Origin: Rhodococcoides trifolii
Lineage (GTDB): Bacteria; Actinomycetota; Actinomycetes; Mycobacteriales; Mycobacteriaceae
Direction: 5' to 3'
DNA length: 64,000 nucleotides
Assembly (NCBI RefSeq): GCF_014635345.1
Contig: NZ_BMCU01000001.1
Coordinates: 124,001-188,000, forward strand
Part shown: piece by piece, positions 29,728 through 39,774 of the stretch
Numbering within the stretch: position 1 is the first letter of the stretch
Layout: the number at the start of each line of letters is the position of its first letter
The notes under the pieces: generated by a model
Databases searched by the model: none
Told to the model about the DNA's origin: nothing
Seen by the model: only the letters and a program-made list of their open reading frames with translations
Made by a program: the position numbers and the translations under genes

Positions 29728-30726
29728 TCAGTCCCGGTCGGCCAGCGTCACTTCCAGACCGCCGACCAGGTCGGACGACAGGTTGTAGATGAACGATCCG
29801 ATCGTCGTGAGTGCCGTGAACAACACCACGTTGATCAGCCCGATGACGGCCGCATAGCCGAAGATCTGGCCGGCGGACACCAGGCCCGAATCACCGGAAT
29901 TGGCGACGATGTCGGTGAACGCGTTGTTCAACCGGTCCCACACGCCCATGCCGTCGAGCACGGCGTAGAGGAGGCCGACGGCCACCATCCACACGAAGAA
30001 CAACGAAACCGAGATCACCAAGGACAGCTTGAGCATCGACCAGGGATCCAGCTTGCGGATCTGCACGGTCGCGCGCAGCGGGTCGCCCGCCGCGTCCGGA
30101 GCCACCGCAACCGCAGCGGCGGGACGGGCTGCTTGAGGCTCGGGCGACGGGTGACGGACCGACGACAGGTCCGGCATGTCCGTGGGGAGATCGTTTCGGG
30201 CGATGTTGCGCGTCGGCCCGTCGATCACCGCGGCCTTGGTCTTCGCTTCCTCGCGGCTCCGGTCACGGGTGCGATCGTCGGCGCCACCCGCAGCGGCGTA
30301 CGGCGCCTGACCGGGAATCGATGTGGTCCGCTGCTGCAGATTCGTCTGCGGTTGCTGCTGCGTGGGCGGAGCCTGGTCCGGTCGCACCGCGTCACCCGAC
30401 GGCTGCTGTGGCCCGCGCTGCCATGGAGGTCCTCCGCCGGACGTCGACGGGTTCTGCTGCATCGGGGGCCGCTGCTGCGTCGGAGCGTGACGCTGCGGCG
30501 GACCCTGATTCGGTCCCTGCGGCGCACCCTGATTCGGACCTTGCGGCGGACGCGGACGGCTGGCCGGTCGCTGTCCCTGCGGCGGCCCCTGGTGAGCGGG
30601 CAACGACGGAGCCGGCGCGCTCGCGTTGGACGCTCCCGGCTGGTCGTTCTCCCGCGTGGGCTGCTCGGGCTGCTGCTCTGTATCCGGCCGGCCGTTGCTC
30701 GGCTGGCTGGGCTGGTTGGAACTCAC
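29728..30726 (-). CDS. DUF3566 membrane protein (Rv0007-like)
   Basis: The 332-residue protein has a ~200-residue Pro/Gln-rich, disordered cytoplasmic head with repeats such as [16 protein letters not shown]. The C-terminal DUF3566 domain has two membrane helices ([23 protein letters not shown] and [22 protein letters not shown]) and the preceding [12 protein letters not shown] motif. The GTG start directly follows the gyrA stop codon, so it is co-transcribed with the gyrase genes. The place and domain match M. tuberculosis Rv0007. Function is unknown; conserved linkage to gyrA suggests an envelope or division role. Confidence 0.85.
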   Translation of the reverse strand: MSSNQPSQPSNGRPDTEQQPEQPTRENDQPGASNASAPAPSLPAHQGPPQGQRPASRPRPPQGPNQGAPQGPNQGPPQRHAPTQQRPPMQQNPSTSGGGPPWQRGPQQPSGDAVRPDQAPPTQQQPQTNLQQRTTSIPGQAPYAAAGGADDRTRDRSREEAKTKAAVIDGPTRNIARNDLPTDMPDLSSVRHPSPEPQAARPAAAVAVAPDAAGDPLRATVQIRKLDPWSMLKLSLVISVSLFFVWMVAVGLLYAVLDGMGVWDRLNNAFTDIVANSGDSGLVSAGQIFGYAAVIGLINVVLFTALTTIGSFIYNLSSDLVGGLEVTLADRD

Positions 30727-33700
30727 CTACGACCCCTCGACTTCGTCGACTTCATCGGCATTACGTGCGATCGCAAGAAGGGTGTCGCCTTCACCCAGGT
30801 TCATCAACCGGACGCCCTTGGTCTGGCGCCCCGCCTTTCGAACCTGCTTCGCGGCAGTGCGGATGACACCGCCGCTGGACGTGATCGCGTAGAGCTCGTC
30901 ATCGTCGTCGACGATGAGCGCGCCTACTAGGGTGCCACGACGGGGGTCGTACTGGATCGTCAGCACTCCCTTACCGCCACGCCCCTGCTGCGGGTAATCC
31001 TCCATCGCGGTGCGCTTGGAGTATCCACCCGAGGTCGCGACGAGAAGGAACATGCCTTCCTTGACGACGTTGAGCGACAGCAGCTGGTCCTCGCCGTTGA
31101 ACCGCATGCCCTGCACGCCGGATGTGGCGCGGCCCATCGGGCGCAGCACCTCGTCCGTCGCGGAGAAACGGATCGACTGGCCGAGCGCAGAGACCAACAG
31201 CAGGTCGTCGTCCGAGCTGCACAGCACGGCCCCGACCAGCTCGTCCTCACCGCGAAGATTGACCGCGACGATGCCGCCCGAACGGTTGGAGTCGAAGTCC
31301 TCGAGCTTGGACTTCTTGACCAGACCACCCTTCGTGGCGAGCACGAGGTACGGCGAATCCTGATATGTCTGAATCTGGATGACCTGCGCAATGCGCTCGT
31401 CCGGCTGGAACGCCAGCAGGTTCGCAACGTGCTGACCGCGCGCCGTCCTCGACGCCTCGGGCAGCTCGTACGCCTTGGCGCGGTAGACGCGGCCCTTGGT
31501 GGTGAAGAACAGGATCCAGTCGTGCGTCGAGCAGACGAAGAACTTGCTCACGATGTCGTCCTGCTTGAGGCCGGCCCCCTGCACCCCCTTGCCACCACGC
31601 TTCTGCGAGCGGTACAGGTCTGTTCGGGTCCGCTTGGCGTAGCCGGTCTCCGTGATCGTCACGACGACGGATTCGCGCGCTATCAGATCCTCGTCGGTGA
31701 CGTCGCCGTCGGAGGCGATGATGCGGGTGCGACGGTCGTCGCCGAACTTGTCGACGATGGCCTTCAGCTCGTCCCGCACGATCGACCGCTGGCGTTCGGG
31801 CTTGGCCAGGATGTCTTCCAGGTCGGCAATCTCGAGCTCGATCGTGGCCAACTCGTCGATGATCTTCTGACGCTCGAGCGCCGCGAGTCGACGCAGCTGC
31901 ATGGCGAGAATCGCGTCGGCCTGAATCTCGTCGACATCGAGCAGCTCGATCAGGCCGGTCTTGGCCTGGTCGGCGTCCGGTGACCGACGAATCAAGGCGA
32001 TCACTTCGTCGAGGGCGTCGAGCGCCTTCACGAGACCGCGCAGGATGTGGGCCCGCTCCTCGGCTTTACGCAGGCGGTACCGGGTCCGTCGAACGATGAC
32101 ATCGAGCTGGTGGGTGACGTAGAGCCGAATCATCTGATCCAGACGCAACGTTCGCGGCACACCGTCGACGATGGACAACATGTTGACGCCGAAACTCGTC
32201 TGCAGCTGGCTGTGCTTGTAGAGGTTGTTCAGCACCACTTTCGCGACGGCGTCGCGGCGCAGTTTCACCACGATGCGCATACCGACGCGATCGGACGACT
32301 GATCCTCGATGTCCGAAATACCGGCGATCTTGCCGTCTTTGAGCTGCTCCGCGATCGAGGCGATCATGTTGTCCGGGTTGACCTGGAAGGGCAGCTCGGT
32401 GATGACGATGGTCGTGGTGCCGCGGCTGTCCTCCTCGATGTCGACCACACCGCGCATGCGCACCGATCCGCGGCCGGTGCGGTAGGCGTCGTCGATCCCC
32501 TGGCCGCCGACGATCAATCCGTGCGTGGGGAAGTCGGGTCCCTTGACCCGCTCCATGCACGCTTCGAGCGTCTCTTCCTCACTCGCTTCGAAGTTGTCGA
32601 GCGCCCAGTAGACGGCGTCCGCGAGCTCTCGAAGATTGTGCGGCGGAACGTTTGTCGCCATACCGACGGCGATGCCGCCGGAACCGTTGGCGAGCAGGTT
32701 CGGAAAACGGCTGGGCAGAACCGTCGGCTCGAGGGTGCGGCCGTCGTAGTTCGGCGTGAAATCGACTGTCTCCTCGCCGATGTCGGCGAGCATCTCCATG
32801 GCGAGGGGGGTGAGGCGGCATTCGGTGTTGTGACTGACGAATCCGTTCGTGACGAACGAGTGATCGTCGGTATCGACGCGGATGCTGTAGACCGGAACCT
32901 CACCGGCCTCGACAACCGACTTGACCGGCGCGTAATAGAAACGGCCGTCCGTCAACTCCATGGCGATGGTTGCGGCATCGATGTCGGTGATGTGGCCCAG
33001 GATCTCCGCGCTGCGGTGCTCCCACCGCGACAGGCGGTCGATGTTGTTCCGCGCCAACCAATGTCGGTTCTTCGAGTCGGAAGCACCGTGGGCACGAAGG
33101 AACTCGGCCAGACCGGGCACGCGGTCGGCGCTCATCGAACGCGACTCCGATTCCGGGCTCGCCAGCGCGGCATCGGAGAGAAGCGCCCTCAGCTTGGTCT
33201 GCTTGACACCGCCGAACCCGATGCGGGTTGCGAAGAAGCGCGCTTCGCGTCGACTGCTGACGACTACCTTGTGCTCGCCCGTCGCGTGCAGGTACCGCTT
33301 GCTGACCACGCCGAACTCGAGCAGCATCTGCTGCACGTCCTTGGCCAGCTGCGGACTGCGCGTCGAGTACGACACCTGAATGGTGTTGCGCGGCAGCACG
33401 GAACACGAACCGTCGCCCTCGAACAGCGCCTGAAGAAACACCCGCTTGAGGCTGGTCGGCATCTGCCAGACGACCTCGGGGATGGATTTCGCTGCACTGC
33501 GGTGCCCCATGAGGACACCGAGCGGCGACGCCGCGAACGCTGCCATGTTCTGGATGTCGAGCTCGTGCAAGCGCGACCCCGAGGCGATGGTGCGCTCGTA
33601 GGTGTAGCGCGGACCGCCGACCGCGGTGTCGTAGGCGGCAACGACCGTCTTGAAGAACTCGGCGTCCACGTTGTTGAACCCGGCACGCGTCTGCGAGGCG

Positions 33701-34503
33701 AAACCCTCGCTGACGAATGCCCCGAACAGCATGGCAAGTGCTACCTCGGACCAGTCGGAGGAACCGAGCTCCTGCGCCGGTACCCGCTGCATCGCAACGT
33801 GATCAGAAGGGGTGATCTCTTCCAGCAGCTTCCACAGCAGGGCGGGAACGCCGCCGACATCGACCAGGCACAGAACCGGGTGGTTCGCCGTTCCCGTGAC
33901 TTCGTAGCCCTCCTTGGTGGTGAGCTGCAGAGTGCGATGTGTACCGGAATGAAAGAGGGCGTCGGCGCGCACGGCATCACCGTGGCGATCGAGAACCTTG
34001 AGGTCGATCTCGTTGTCGCTGTTCGCCGCCGCTCCCGGAACGATATCGGCGATGCGAACACTCTGTCCCATGGGAAGGCGCACCACCGTGTCGCCGGTGA
34101 CGCAGTAGCGCATCGCGGCTGCCCCGTCGTTGCCGCGCGACCCGAAGTTGCCCTGCCCGTCCACGAGTGGGTACCGCAGCGACCACGGCTGCGCCATCCG
34201 CACGAGGGTGTCGTAGATCGAACTGTCGCCGTGGGGGTGGTAGTTACCCATTGTCTCGGCGACGGGTCGGGCCGACTTCACGTAACCGCGGTCGGGCCGA
34301 TATCCGTTGTCGTACATGGCGTACAGCACACGGCGGTGCACCGGCTTGAGCCCGTCGCGCACCTCGGGAAGCGCACGACCGACGATGACGCTCATGGCGT
34401 AGTCGATGTAGCTGTTCTGCATCTCCTGCTGAATGTCGACAGGTTCGATGCGGTCCGAGGTGGGCCCGTCTCCGCCATTGGGCGGCAACGTGGTGTCGGT
34501 CAT
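30727..34503 (-). CDS. gyrA: DNA gyrase subunit A containing an in-frame intein
   Basis: The 1258-residue precursor consists of GyrA interrupted by an intein at residues 134-559; spliced GyrA would be 832 residues. Gyrase introduces negative supercoils. The N-extein ends DGAAAMRY, where Y133 is the DNA-cleaving tyrosine, and the C-extein resumes [13 protein letters not shown]. The fluoroquinolone-determining segment reads HGDSSIYDT, with Ser94 at the E. coli Ser83 position. The C-terminal wrapping domain has the GyrA-box KRGGKGVQG and six blade repeats. GAAGGAG lies before the ATG. The gene follows gyrB after 85 bp holding a long dyad. Confidence 0.96.
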   Translation of the reverse strand: MTDTTLPPNGGDGPTSDRIEPVDIQQEMQNSYIDYAMSVIVGRALPEVRDGLKPVHRRVLYAMYDNGYRPDRGYVKSARPVAETMGNYHPHGDSSIYDTLVRMAQPWSLRYPLVDGQGNFGSRGNDGAAAMRYCVTGDTVVRLPMGQSVRIADIVPGAAANSDNEIDLKVLDRHGDAVRADALFHSGTHRTLQLTTKEGYEVTGTANHPVLCLVDVGGVPALLWKLLEEITPSDHVAMQRVPAQELGSSDWSEVALAMLFGAFVSEGFASQTRAGFNNVDAEFFKTVVAAYDTAVGGPRYTYERTIASGSRLHELDIQNMAAFAASPLGVLMGHRSAAKSIPEVVWQMPTSLKRVFLQALFEGDGSCSVLPRNTIQVSYSTRSPQLAKDVQQMLLEFGVVSKRYLHATGEHKVVVSSRREARFFATRIGFGGVKQTKLRALLSDAALASPESESRSMSADRVPGLAEFLRAHGASDSKNRHWLARNNIDRLSRWEHRSAEILGHITDIDAATIAMELTDGRFYYAPVKSVVEAGEVPVYSIRVDTDDHSFVTNGFVSHNTECRLTPLAMEMLADIGEETVDFTPNYDGRTLEPTVLPSRFPNLLANGSGGIAVGMATNVPPHNLRELADAVYWALDNFEASEEETLEACMERVKGPDFPTHGLIVGGQGIDDAYRTGRGSVRMRGVVDIEEDSRGTTTIVITELPFQVNPDNMIASIAEQLKDGKIAGISDIEDQSSDRVGMRIVVKLRRDAVAKVVLNNLYKHSQLQTSFGVNMLSIVDGVPRTLRLDQMIRLYVTHQLDVIVRRTRYRLRKAEERAHILRGLVKALDALDEVIALIRRSPDADQAKTGLIELLDVDEIQADAILAMQLRRLAALERQKIIDELATIELEIADLEDILAKPERQRSIVRDELKAIVDKFGDDRRTRIIASDGDVTDEDLIARESVVVTITETGYAKRTRTDLYRSQKRGGKGVQGAGLKQDDIVSKFFVCSTHDWILFFTTKGRVYRAKAYELPEASRTARGQHVANLLAFQPDERIAQVIQIQTYQDSPYLVLATKGGLVKKSKLEDFDSNRSGGIVAVNLRGEDELVGAVLCSSDDDLLLVSALGQSIRFSATDEVLRPMGRATSGVQGMRFNGEDQLLSLNVVKEGMFLLVATSGGYSKRTAMEDYPQQGRGGKGVLTIQYDPRRGTLVGALIVDDDDELYAITSSGGVIRTAAKQVRKAGRQTKGVRLMNLGEGDTLLAIARNADEVDEVEGS
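32827..34104 (-). mobile_element. GyrA intein with LAGLIDADG homing-endonuclease motifs
   Basis: The 426-residue insert starts with Cys134 ([11 protein letters not shown]) and ends with His-Asn ([11 protein letters not shown]559), followed by Thr560. These are standard class 1 splicing residues. Block B is GTANHPVLC. The insertion site and the splicing-domain sequence ([25 protein letters not shown]) closely resemble the Mycobacterium xenopi/leprae GyrA intein. Unlike the M. xenopi mini-intein, a central domain remains with two dodecapeptide motifs: LFGAFVSEG (residues 259-267, acidic E266) and LQALFEGDG (357-365, acidic D364). Both acidic residues are present, so endonuclease activity is plausible. 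Confidence 0.95.
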
Positions 34504-34523
34504 GCGAAAAACTCCTTCGTGCG

Positions 34524-34586
34524 GCTACGCCACTCGGGTGTGAAAAAGAGTGCTGGGGGACGCTTTTTCACACCCGTGTGCGTAGC
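34524..34586. repeat. Long inverted repeat between gyrB and gyrA
   Basis: Arms at 34524-34548 and 34563-34586 are complementary over about 23 of 25 positions, around a 14-base spacer. They share gctacgc and gggtgtgaaaaag. The element fills most of the 85-bp gyrB-gyrA gap. It could be a strong mRNA hairpin that separates the two cistrons, a partial terminator (CTTTTTC in both arms) or a protein-binding dyad. Confidence 0.85.
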
Positions 34587-34588
34587 GC

Positions 34589-36634
34589 CTATACGTCGAG
34601 GAAACGAACGTCCTTGGCATTACGGGTGATGAAGCTGCGGCGTGCCTCGACGTCTTCACCCATGAGGATGGAGAAGAGTTCGTCGGCGGCTGCGGCGTCG
34701 TCCAGGGTGACCTGCCGGAGGACGCGAACGCTGGGATCCATTGTCGTTTCCCACAATTCCTTGGCGTTCATCTCGCCGAGGCCTTTGTAACGCTGGATAC
34801 CGTCGTCCTTGTTGATCTTCTTGCCTGCGGCGATGCCGGCTTCCATCAGGCCGTCGCGTTCACGGTCGGAGTAGGCGAACTCGGGGTCCGCGCCGCGCTG
34901 CCACTTGAGCTTGTACAGCGGCGGCATCGCGAGGTAGACGTACCCGTGCTCGATGAGCGGGCGCATGAACCGAAACAGCAAGGTGAGCAACAGAGTCGAG
35001 ATGTGCTGGCCGTCGACGTCGGCGTCGGCCATCAGCACGATCTTGTGATACCGAACCTTGGCGATGTCGAACTCGTCGTGGATACCAGTGCCGAACGCGG
35101 TGATGATCGACTGGACTTCGGTGTTCTTCAGGACGCGGTCGATACGCGCTTTCTCGACGTTGATGATCTTTCCGCGCAGCGGCAGGATCGCCTGGTACAT
35201 CGAATCGCGGCCGGACTTGGCGGAGCCGCCGGCGGAGTCGCCCTCCACGATGTAGATCTCGCACTTGCTCGGATCGTTGGAACGGCAGTCGGCCAGCTTG
35301 CCCGGGAGGCCTCCGATTTCCGTTGCGCTCTTGCGCCGCACCAGATCTCGCGCACGACGAGCCGCTGTGCGCGCCAGCATCGAGGACACGGCCTTGGTGA
35401 TGATCAGCTTCGCTTCGGCCGGGTTCGCTTCGAACCAGTGCGCAAGGTGTTCGTTGCACGCCTTCTGCACGAACGACTTGACCTCGGTGTTGCCGAGTTT
35501 GGTCTTGGTCTGACCTTCGAACTGCGGCTCGCCGACGCGGACGGAGATGATCGCGGCGAGGCCTTCGCGAATGTCGTCACCGCTGAGCTCGCCGTCTTTC
35601 TCCTTGGTCAGCTTCTTCTCTTTCGCGTACTTCTTGACCACTGTCGTGAGCGCGGTGCGGAACCCTTCTTCGTGGGTGCCGCCTTCGTGCGTGTTGATCG
35701 TGTTCGCGAAGGTATGCACCGACTCGGAGTACGTCTGGTTCCACTGCATCGCCACCTCGAGCTCGTGGCCGGGACCCTTCGCCGTGAACCCGATGACCGA
35801 GGGGTGCTGCGGTGTCTTGGCTCGGTTGATGTGCTTGACGTAGTCCTCGAGACCGCCCGGGTAGTGGTAGGTCTTCGTCTTGGACTTGTGCGGCGCGCTG
35901 GACTCGGCCGCTTGTTCGCTGGCACTCTTCGGTGCCTCGGCGACGTCGCTGTCCGCAGCCTCGTCCGCGACGATCTCGACGTCGCTGGCGCGCTCGTCGG
36001 TCAGCACGATCGTGAGTCCCTTGTTCAGGAACGCCATTTCCTGCAACCGCCGAGCCACCGTGTCGAAGCTGTACACGGTGGTCTCGAAGATGTTCGGATC
36101 GGCCCAGAACGTGATGGAGGTACCCGTCCGCTTGGTCGGCTCACCCTTGATCAGTTTTCCCGGAACCGATACCGAGTACGTCTGCTCCCAGTGGTACCCG
36201 TCGTTGTCGACCTCGGCCAGCAGGGTGGTCGACAGCGCGTTGACGACCGAGATACCGACGCCGTGCAGGCCGCCCGACACCGCGTAGGAGTCCGAATCGA
36301 ACTTTCCGCCGGCGTGCAGCTGGGTCATGACGACCTCGATGGTCGGCACTCCCGACGCGTGCATTCCGACCGGGATGCCGCGGCCGTCGTCGATGACGCG
36401 AACGCCGCCGTCCGCCAGCAGCGTGACGTCCACCGTGGTGGCGTGCCCCGCCATGGCTTCGTCGACGGAGTTGTCGACGACCTCCCAGATCAGGTGGTGC
36501 AACCCTCGTTCACCGGTGGAACCGATGTACATGCCGGGTCGCTTGCGCACCGCTTCCAGTCCCTCGAGGACCGTGATCGACGACGCGTCGTACTCGTTCT
36601 TCTTCGCGCTCTTGCCTGAATCCTGGGCAGCCAC
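34589..36634 (-). CDS. gyrB: DNA gyrase subunit B
   Basis: GyrB is the ATPase subunit of gyrase. The 681-residue protein has the GHKL ATPase domain at its start ([55 protein letters not shown]), the transducer, and the Toprim domain with [16 protein letters not shown] and DADVDGQHI. The C-terminus includes [22 protein letters not shown] chose the GTG at 36634, giving [19 protein letters not shown], because M. tuberculosis GyrB begins MAAQ in the same place; AAGGAG lies about 12 bases upstream, slightly far. There is no intein here. Confidence 0.96.
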   Translation of the reverse strand: MAAQDSGKSAKKNEYDASSITVLEGLEAVRKRPGMYIGSTGERGLHHLIWEVVDNSVDEAMAGHATTVDVTLLADGGVRVIDDGRGIPVGMHASGVPTIEVVMTQLHAGGKFDSDSYAVSGGLHGVGISVVNALSTTLLAEVDNDGYHWEQTYSVSVPGKLIKGEPTKRTGTSITFWADPNIFETTVYSFDTVARRLQEMAFLNKGLTIVLTDERASDVEIVADEAADSDVAEAPKSASEQAAESSAPHKSKTKTYHYPGGLEDYVKHINRAKTPQHPSVIGFTAKGPGHELEVAMQWNQTYSESVHTFANTINTHEGGTHEEGFRTALTTVVKKYAKEKKLTKEKDGELSGDDIREGLAAIISVRVGEPQFEGQTKTKLGNTEVKSFVQKACNEHLAHWFEANPAEAKLIITKAVSSMLARTAARRARDLVRRKSATEIGGLPGKLADCRSNDPSKCEIYIVEGDSAGGSAKSGRDSMYQAILPLRGKIINVEKARIDRVLKNTEVQSIITAFGTGIHDEFDIAKVRYHKIVLMADADVDGQHISTLLLTLLFRFMRPLIEHGYVYLAMPPLYKLKWQRGADPEFAYSDRERDGLMEAGIAAGKKINKDDGIQRYKGLGEMNAKELWETTMDPSVRVLRQVTLDDAAAADELFSILMGEDVEARRSFITRNAKDVRFLDV

Positions 36635-36744
36635 TGTTAGCCGGTTCTCCTTCTCGCCTCGTCCACTCGCGCGCACACGCGCAGCAGCGGTGGCGACGGT
36701 GAAGATTTCGACCCGATCCGCGTCGGCGGTTCCAGTACCGCTCC

Positions 36745-36750
36745 ATACTA
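36745..36750 (-). promoter_or_regulatory. Candidate -10 box (TAGTAT) of the gyrBA promoter
   Basis: Read on the minus strand, TAGTAT lies about 110 bp before the gyrB start, in the only AT-leaning stretch of the 248-bp upstream gap. The -35 position (CAACCC at 17-bp spacing) is weak. Gyrase promoters in actinobacteria often have poor -35 elements and respond to supercoiling. Confidence 0.35.
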
Positions 36751-36779
36751 CCGGTACGCGCACGCGAGGGTTGCACGAT

Positions 36780-36798
36780 GACACCCCGAAAGGGTGTC
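36780..36798 (-). terminator. Possible terminator hairpin before gyrB
   Basis: GACACCC and GGGTGTC form a perfect 7-bp stem with a 5-base loop, 85 bp after the end of the reductase gene. No T-run follows on the minus strand, so it may be a weak or Rho-assisted terminator separating the oxidoreductase module from gyrB. Confidence 0.4.
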
Positions 36799-36882
36799 TC
36801 ATTGCGTCACAGGCGAAGTTTTTTCGGGTTCACCGGCTCGAGTTGTGGGTGGAACCGGGAGAAGGGCAGCTGCGTCTAATCC

Positions 36883-38001
36883 TTACAGGTCCAGAATCAG
36901 CCGGCGACCGTCCGAGCGCGACACACACGCGAGCATGTGATCGGTGCGGTCCTCGTCCGTCAAACGTGTGTCGCGGTGCTCGGGGCTTCCCGCCAGGACC
37001 CGAACGCGGCAGGTGCCGCAGAACCCTTGTCGACAGGAATAGGGAACCGACGGCAAGACCTCGGCGATGGCGTCGAGCATCGACCGGTCCTCCGCGACCT
37101 CGATCACGGCTCCCGTCCGAGCGAGCTCCACCGTGAACGCGCTTCCGGCAACGACGGGCGGTGCCGAGAAGCGCTCGTAGTGCAGGTGGGTGGCCCTGGT
37201 CGACGCGATTCCGGTTCGTACCTTGTCGATCATCGGCGGCGGGCCGCAGCAGTAGACGGCTCCGCCGTCCGGAGCGTCGGCGAGAAGGTCGGTGACCTCG
37301 GGGAGTCCGTGAACATCGTCGAAACGAACCGTCACCCGATCCTGGTCCCACAACCCGACCTCGTCGAGGAACGGCAGGCTGTCTCGGGTGCGCCCGGAAT
37401 ACACCACACGCCAGTCCATTTCGAGTTCCTGAGCCCGCCGCACCATCGGAATGATGGCGGTCATGCCGATCCCGCCTGCGACGAACAGAGCCGACCCGGA
37501 GGCGACGAAAGGAAAGGCGTTGCGCGGCCCCGTGATCGACACCCGATCACCGAGTTGCAGACGGTGCATCTCGACGGACCCACCGCCGCCGGTCGGCACT
37601 TCGCGGACCGCGATCGTGTAGGCGTCCGTCTCGCGTGGGTCACCGCAGAGCGAGTACTGACGGCGTCGACCCGATGGCAACACGAGATCGAGGTGGCTTC
37701 CCGGCTTCCACGCCGCGAGGGCACCTCCGTCGGGAAGTCGGAACGTCAGCCGCACCACTTCTTCGTTGTGGCACACCACGTTTCGTTCGCTGAGCACCAT
37801 CGTCTGCGTGTGGACCCGATCCGGGGCGGGCACCGCCTTGTAGTCCGTGGTGTCGAGTGCAGCGAAGACGCGGTCGAGTCCGTCCGTCATCTGAGCGAGC
37901 ATCGCGTCCATCTTGCTCTGCCCGTTCAGGTCGCTGGGAATCTCCCGCCCGACCCGAAATCCCTCGACGAGCTTCTGCACCCCCCGCAGAGTTGCCTTCA
38001 T
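36883..38001 (-). CDS. Flavin reductase with C-terminal 2Fe-2S ferredoxin domain
   Basis: The 372-residue protein is a PDR/VanB-like or ferredoxin-NADP-reductase-like electron carrier. After a ~60-residue helical N-terminus come the flavin domain (RQYSLCG, residues 114-120, and GSVEMHRLQLGDRV), the nicotinamide domain (FVAGGIGMTAIIPM, 173-186; YCCGPPPMID, 250-259) and a plant-type ferredoxin domain with C323, C328, C331 and C359 (CRQGFCGTC). It would pass electrons from NAD(P)H to an oxygenase or desaturase. The neighbouring PF10118 gene ends 10 bp upstream and is the obvious partner. The ATG at 38001 has no strong Shine-Dalgarno, fitting translational coupling. Confidence 0.87.
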   Translation of the reverse strand: MKATLRGVQKLVEGFRVGREIPSDLNGQSKMDAMLAQMTDGLDRVFAALDTTDYKAVPAPDRVHTQTMVLSERNVVCHNEEVVRLTFRLPDGGALAAWKPGSHLDLVLPSGRRRQYSLCGDPRETDAYTIAVREVPTGGGGSVEMHRLQLGDRVSITGPRNAFPFVASGSALFVAGGIGMTAIIPMVRRAQELEMDWRVVYSGRTRDSLPFLDEVGLWDQDRVTVRFDDVHGLPEVTDLLADAPDGGAVYCCGPPPMIDKVRTGIASTRATHLHYERFSAPPVVAGSAFTVELARTGAVIEVAEDRSMLDAIAEVLPSVPYSCRQGFCGTCRVRVLAGSPEHRDTRLTDEDRTDHMLACVSRSDGRRLILDL

Positions 38002-38011
38002 GCGGATGCCG

Positions 38012-38956
38012 TCATGCCGACGCGGCACGCGCCGCCGGTGACGCGGCGAGATACGCCACCGCAACGGCAGTCGACCCTTCCTGTGACGGATGGTAGGACT
38101 TCGAGAAGTAGTGAGACGACACCTTCACGACGTCCCACATGGACGGGAACAGACCTCGCTTGGTCACGGCCCGGAAATCTCGGCCACGAAATTCCCGGTG
38201 TGAGTCGTCGATCGTCGGATCGTTCTTCATCAGGAACTTGACCCCGCGGCGCCACATGATCACGACCATCGGCAGAACCTGGATGTAGGTACGGATGCGA
38301 CGCGATCGCCGGGTGTCGAAGTACTGCAGCACCTCGAACGCGACGGAGCGGTGCTCGACCTCTTCGGCGCCGTGCCATCGCACGAGATCGAGCATGGTCG
38401 GATCGATGGCGGCCGAGTCCAGTCGCTTCTCGGTCAACACCCAGTGTCCGAGAAACGCCGTGAGATGTTCGATTGCAGCGATGTACGACAGTCGTTCGAC
38501 CAGGCTGTTCTTCGTGTCCGTGGGCCTCTTCCCCAGTGCTGTCCGGAAGATGTACTCCATCTGCTCGACGTACCGGGTCGGGTCGAGGCCCTTGTCCGTC
38601 AGGAAGGTGTGCACACCGGAGTGCGCCTGCGCGTGCATCGCTTCCTGTCCGATGAAACCGACGACGTCGCGTCGCAGCTTCTCGTCGTTGATCAACGGCA
38701 ACGCTTCCTTGAACACCCGAACGAACCATTCCTCACCTTCCGGGAGGAACAGGTGCATCACATTGATCAGATGCGTCGCGACGACGTCGTCGTCGAAGTA
38801 GTGCATGCGCATGGCAGACCAGTCGAAGGACACGTTGCGGGCCTGCAGGTCGACGTCACCGGGGTCCACTTCCGGTGCCGCAACCACCTCTGCGGTCCGC
38901 GCGCCGGCCACCGTGCCGGCCGACGGCCGGAACAGAGGCTGAGATTTGATTGCCAT
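38012..38956 (-). CDS. PF10118-family metalloprotein, possible di-iron oxygenase
   Basis: The 314-residue product belongs to the family called predicted metal-dependent hydrolase (PF10118). It is almost all helical. Two ExxH motifs (E105-AM-H108 and E199-VE-H202), with E75/E76 and E163-H164, give the E...ExxH...E...ExxH spacing of ferritin-like di-iron carboxylate proteins. That, and the adjacent ferredoxin reductase, makes a non-heme di-iron oxygenase more likely than a hydrolase (inference). The ATG at 38956 is preceded by AAAGGA. No signal peptide. The pair is absent from this place in M. tuberculosis, where dciA and gyrB are neighbours. Confidence 0.78.
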   Translation of the reverse strand: MAIKSQPLFRPSAGTVAGARTAEVVAAPEVDPGDVDLQARNVSFDWSAMRMHYFDDDVVATHLINVMHLFLPEGEEWFVRVFKEALPLINDEKLRRDVVGFIGQEAMHAQAHSGVHTFLTDKGLDPTRYVEQMEYIFRTALGKRPTDTKNSLVERLSYIAAIEHLTAFLGHWVLTEKRLDSAAIDPTMLDLVRWHGAEEVEHRSVAFEVLQYFDTRRSRRIRTYIQVLPMVVIMWRRGVKFLMKNDPTIDDSHREFRGRDFRAVTKRGLFPSMWDVVKVSSHYFSKSYHPSQEGSTAVAVAYLAASPAARAASA

Positions 38957-39118
38957 CGCTATTCGTCCTTTCGGAAGACGCTGTCGCGTTCCATTCCTGG
39001 TTGCGGCAGGCACCCGCCCATTCCCGCTGCGACCGGCCGAACTGTTTCAGCGTGCGATGAACGACCGTGTCGTTCCTCGTTCGTTCGCCATCCGAGTGTA
39101 TGACGAAAGTCCTATCCA

Positions 39119-39134
39119 CTTAACAGTTGTTGAG
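39119..39134 (-). promoter_or_regulatory. Candidate operator before the oxidoreductase pair
   Basis: CTTAACA-gt-TGTTGAG is a 16-bp palindrome with one mismatch, 163 bp upstream of the PF10118 gene in an AT-rich part of the gap (39100-39170). Its size and symmetry suit a TetR- or GntR-type regulator. No regulator gene is adjacent. Confidence 0.4.
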
Positions 39135-39204
39135 TTTGTTTTTCGGGGCCACAACAATCTTGTCGTCTGCCCGCAGCCGCAGCGCTGTCTACTGGAAAAC
39201 AGAG

Positions 39205-39774
39205 TCAGCCATAGGTGTCGCGAGGCCCTCGCCCCGACACGTGCCGATCGCCCTTGCGCCAGCTCGGGGCCGTCGGACCGGTGATCCGTAGCTGTTTCAC
39301 CACGCCGTGCCCGACCGCGGCCGCGATTTTCGCCAGGATCTGCGACTGCATCATCCGCAGCTGAGTTGCCCACGCCGTCGATTCGGCGGACACCACGAGT
39401 ATCCCGTCCCGCAGTGTCGTCGGTTCTGCGTGTGAGGCAATGTCCTCACCGACCACGTGCGCCCACCGTCCGAAGACCGTTCCCTCGTTCACCTTCTCGG
39501 ACCACCCACGGTTCTTCGCGATCGACGAGGCCAGTGATCCCAGTGCTTGTGGATCGCGGTCGTCCGGACGCGCCCCGGACCACGTTCTCGATCGCGACCT
39601 GCCGCCGGTCCGCAACGGCGACGATCGACCCTGCCCGACGGACTTCCCGCTGGCCTTGGCTGCGGCGCGCGCATCCTCGAGGGCGCGACGCGCGAGGTCG
39701 ATGCCCTTCAGTTCAGGCTCGGGCGGGGGATCGCCGGGTCGCGCAGCGGAGTCGGACGATGTCTCGTCGCTCAT
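39205..39774 (-). CDS. dciA: DciA-like replication initiation protein (DUF721)
   Basis: DciA loads or assists the replicative helicase DnaB in bacteria without DnaC. The 189-residue protein has a ~75-residue disordered basic head and a C-terminal DUF721 domain: [56 protein letters not shown] and [12 protein letters not shown]. The ATG overlaps the recF stop (ATGA). M. tuberculosis Rv0004 sits in the same place. Confidence 0.9.
   Translation of the reverse strand: MSDETSSDSAARPGDPPPEPELKGIDLARRALEDARAAAKASGKSVGQGRSSPLRTGGRSRSRTWSGARPDDRDPQALGSLASSIAKNRGWSEKVNEGTVFGRWAHVVGEDIASHAEPTTLRDGILVVSAESTAWATQLRMMQSQILAKIAAAVGHGVVKQLRITGPTAPSWRKGDRHVSGRGPRDTYG

Noticed and set aside
32047..34629. 860-codon open frame on the plus strand opposite gyrA
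   Set aside because: It is antisense to gyrA and its intein, with no recognisable domain and no good ribosome-binding site.
36801..36882. Second hairpin and A/T run between the reductase gene and gyrB as a terminator
   Set aside because: The stem has bulges and the T-run is on the wrong side for leftward transcription.
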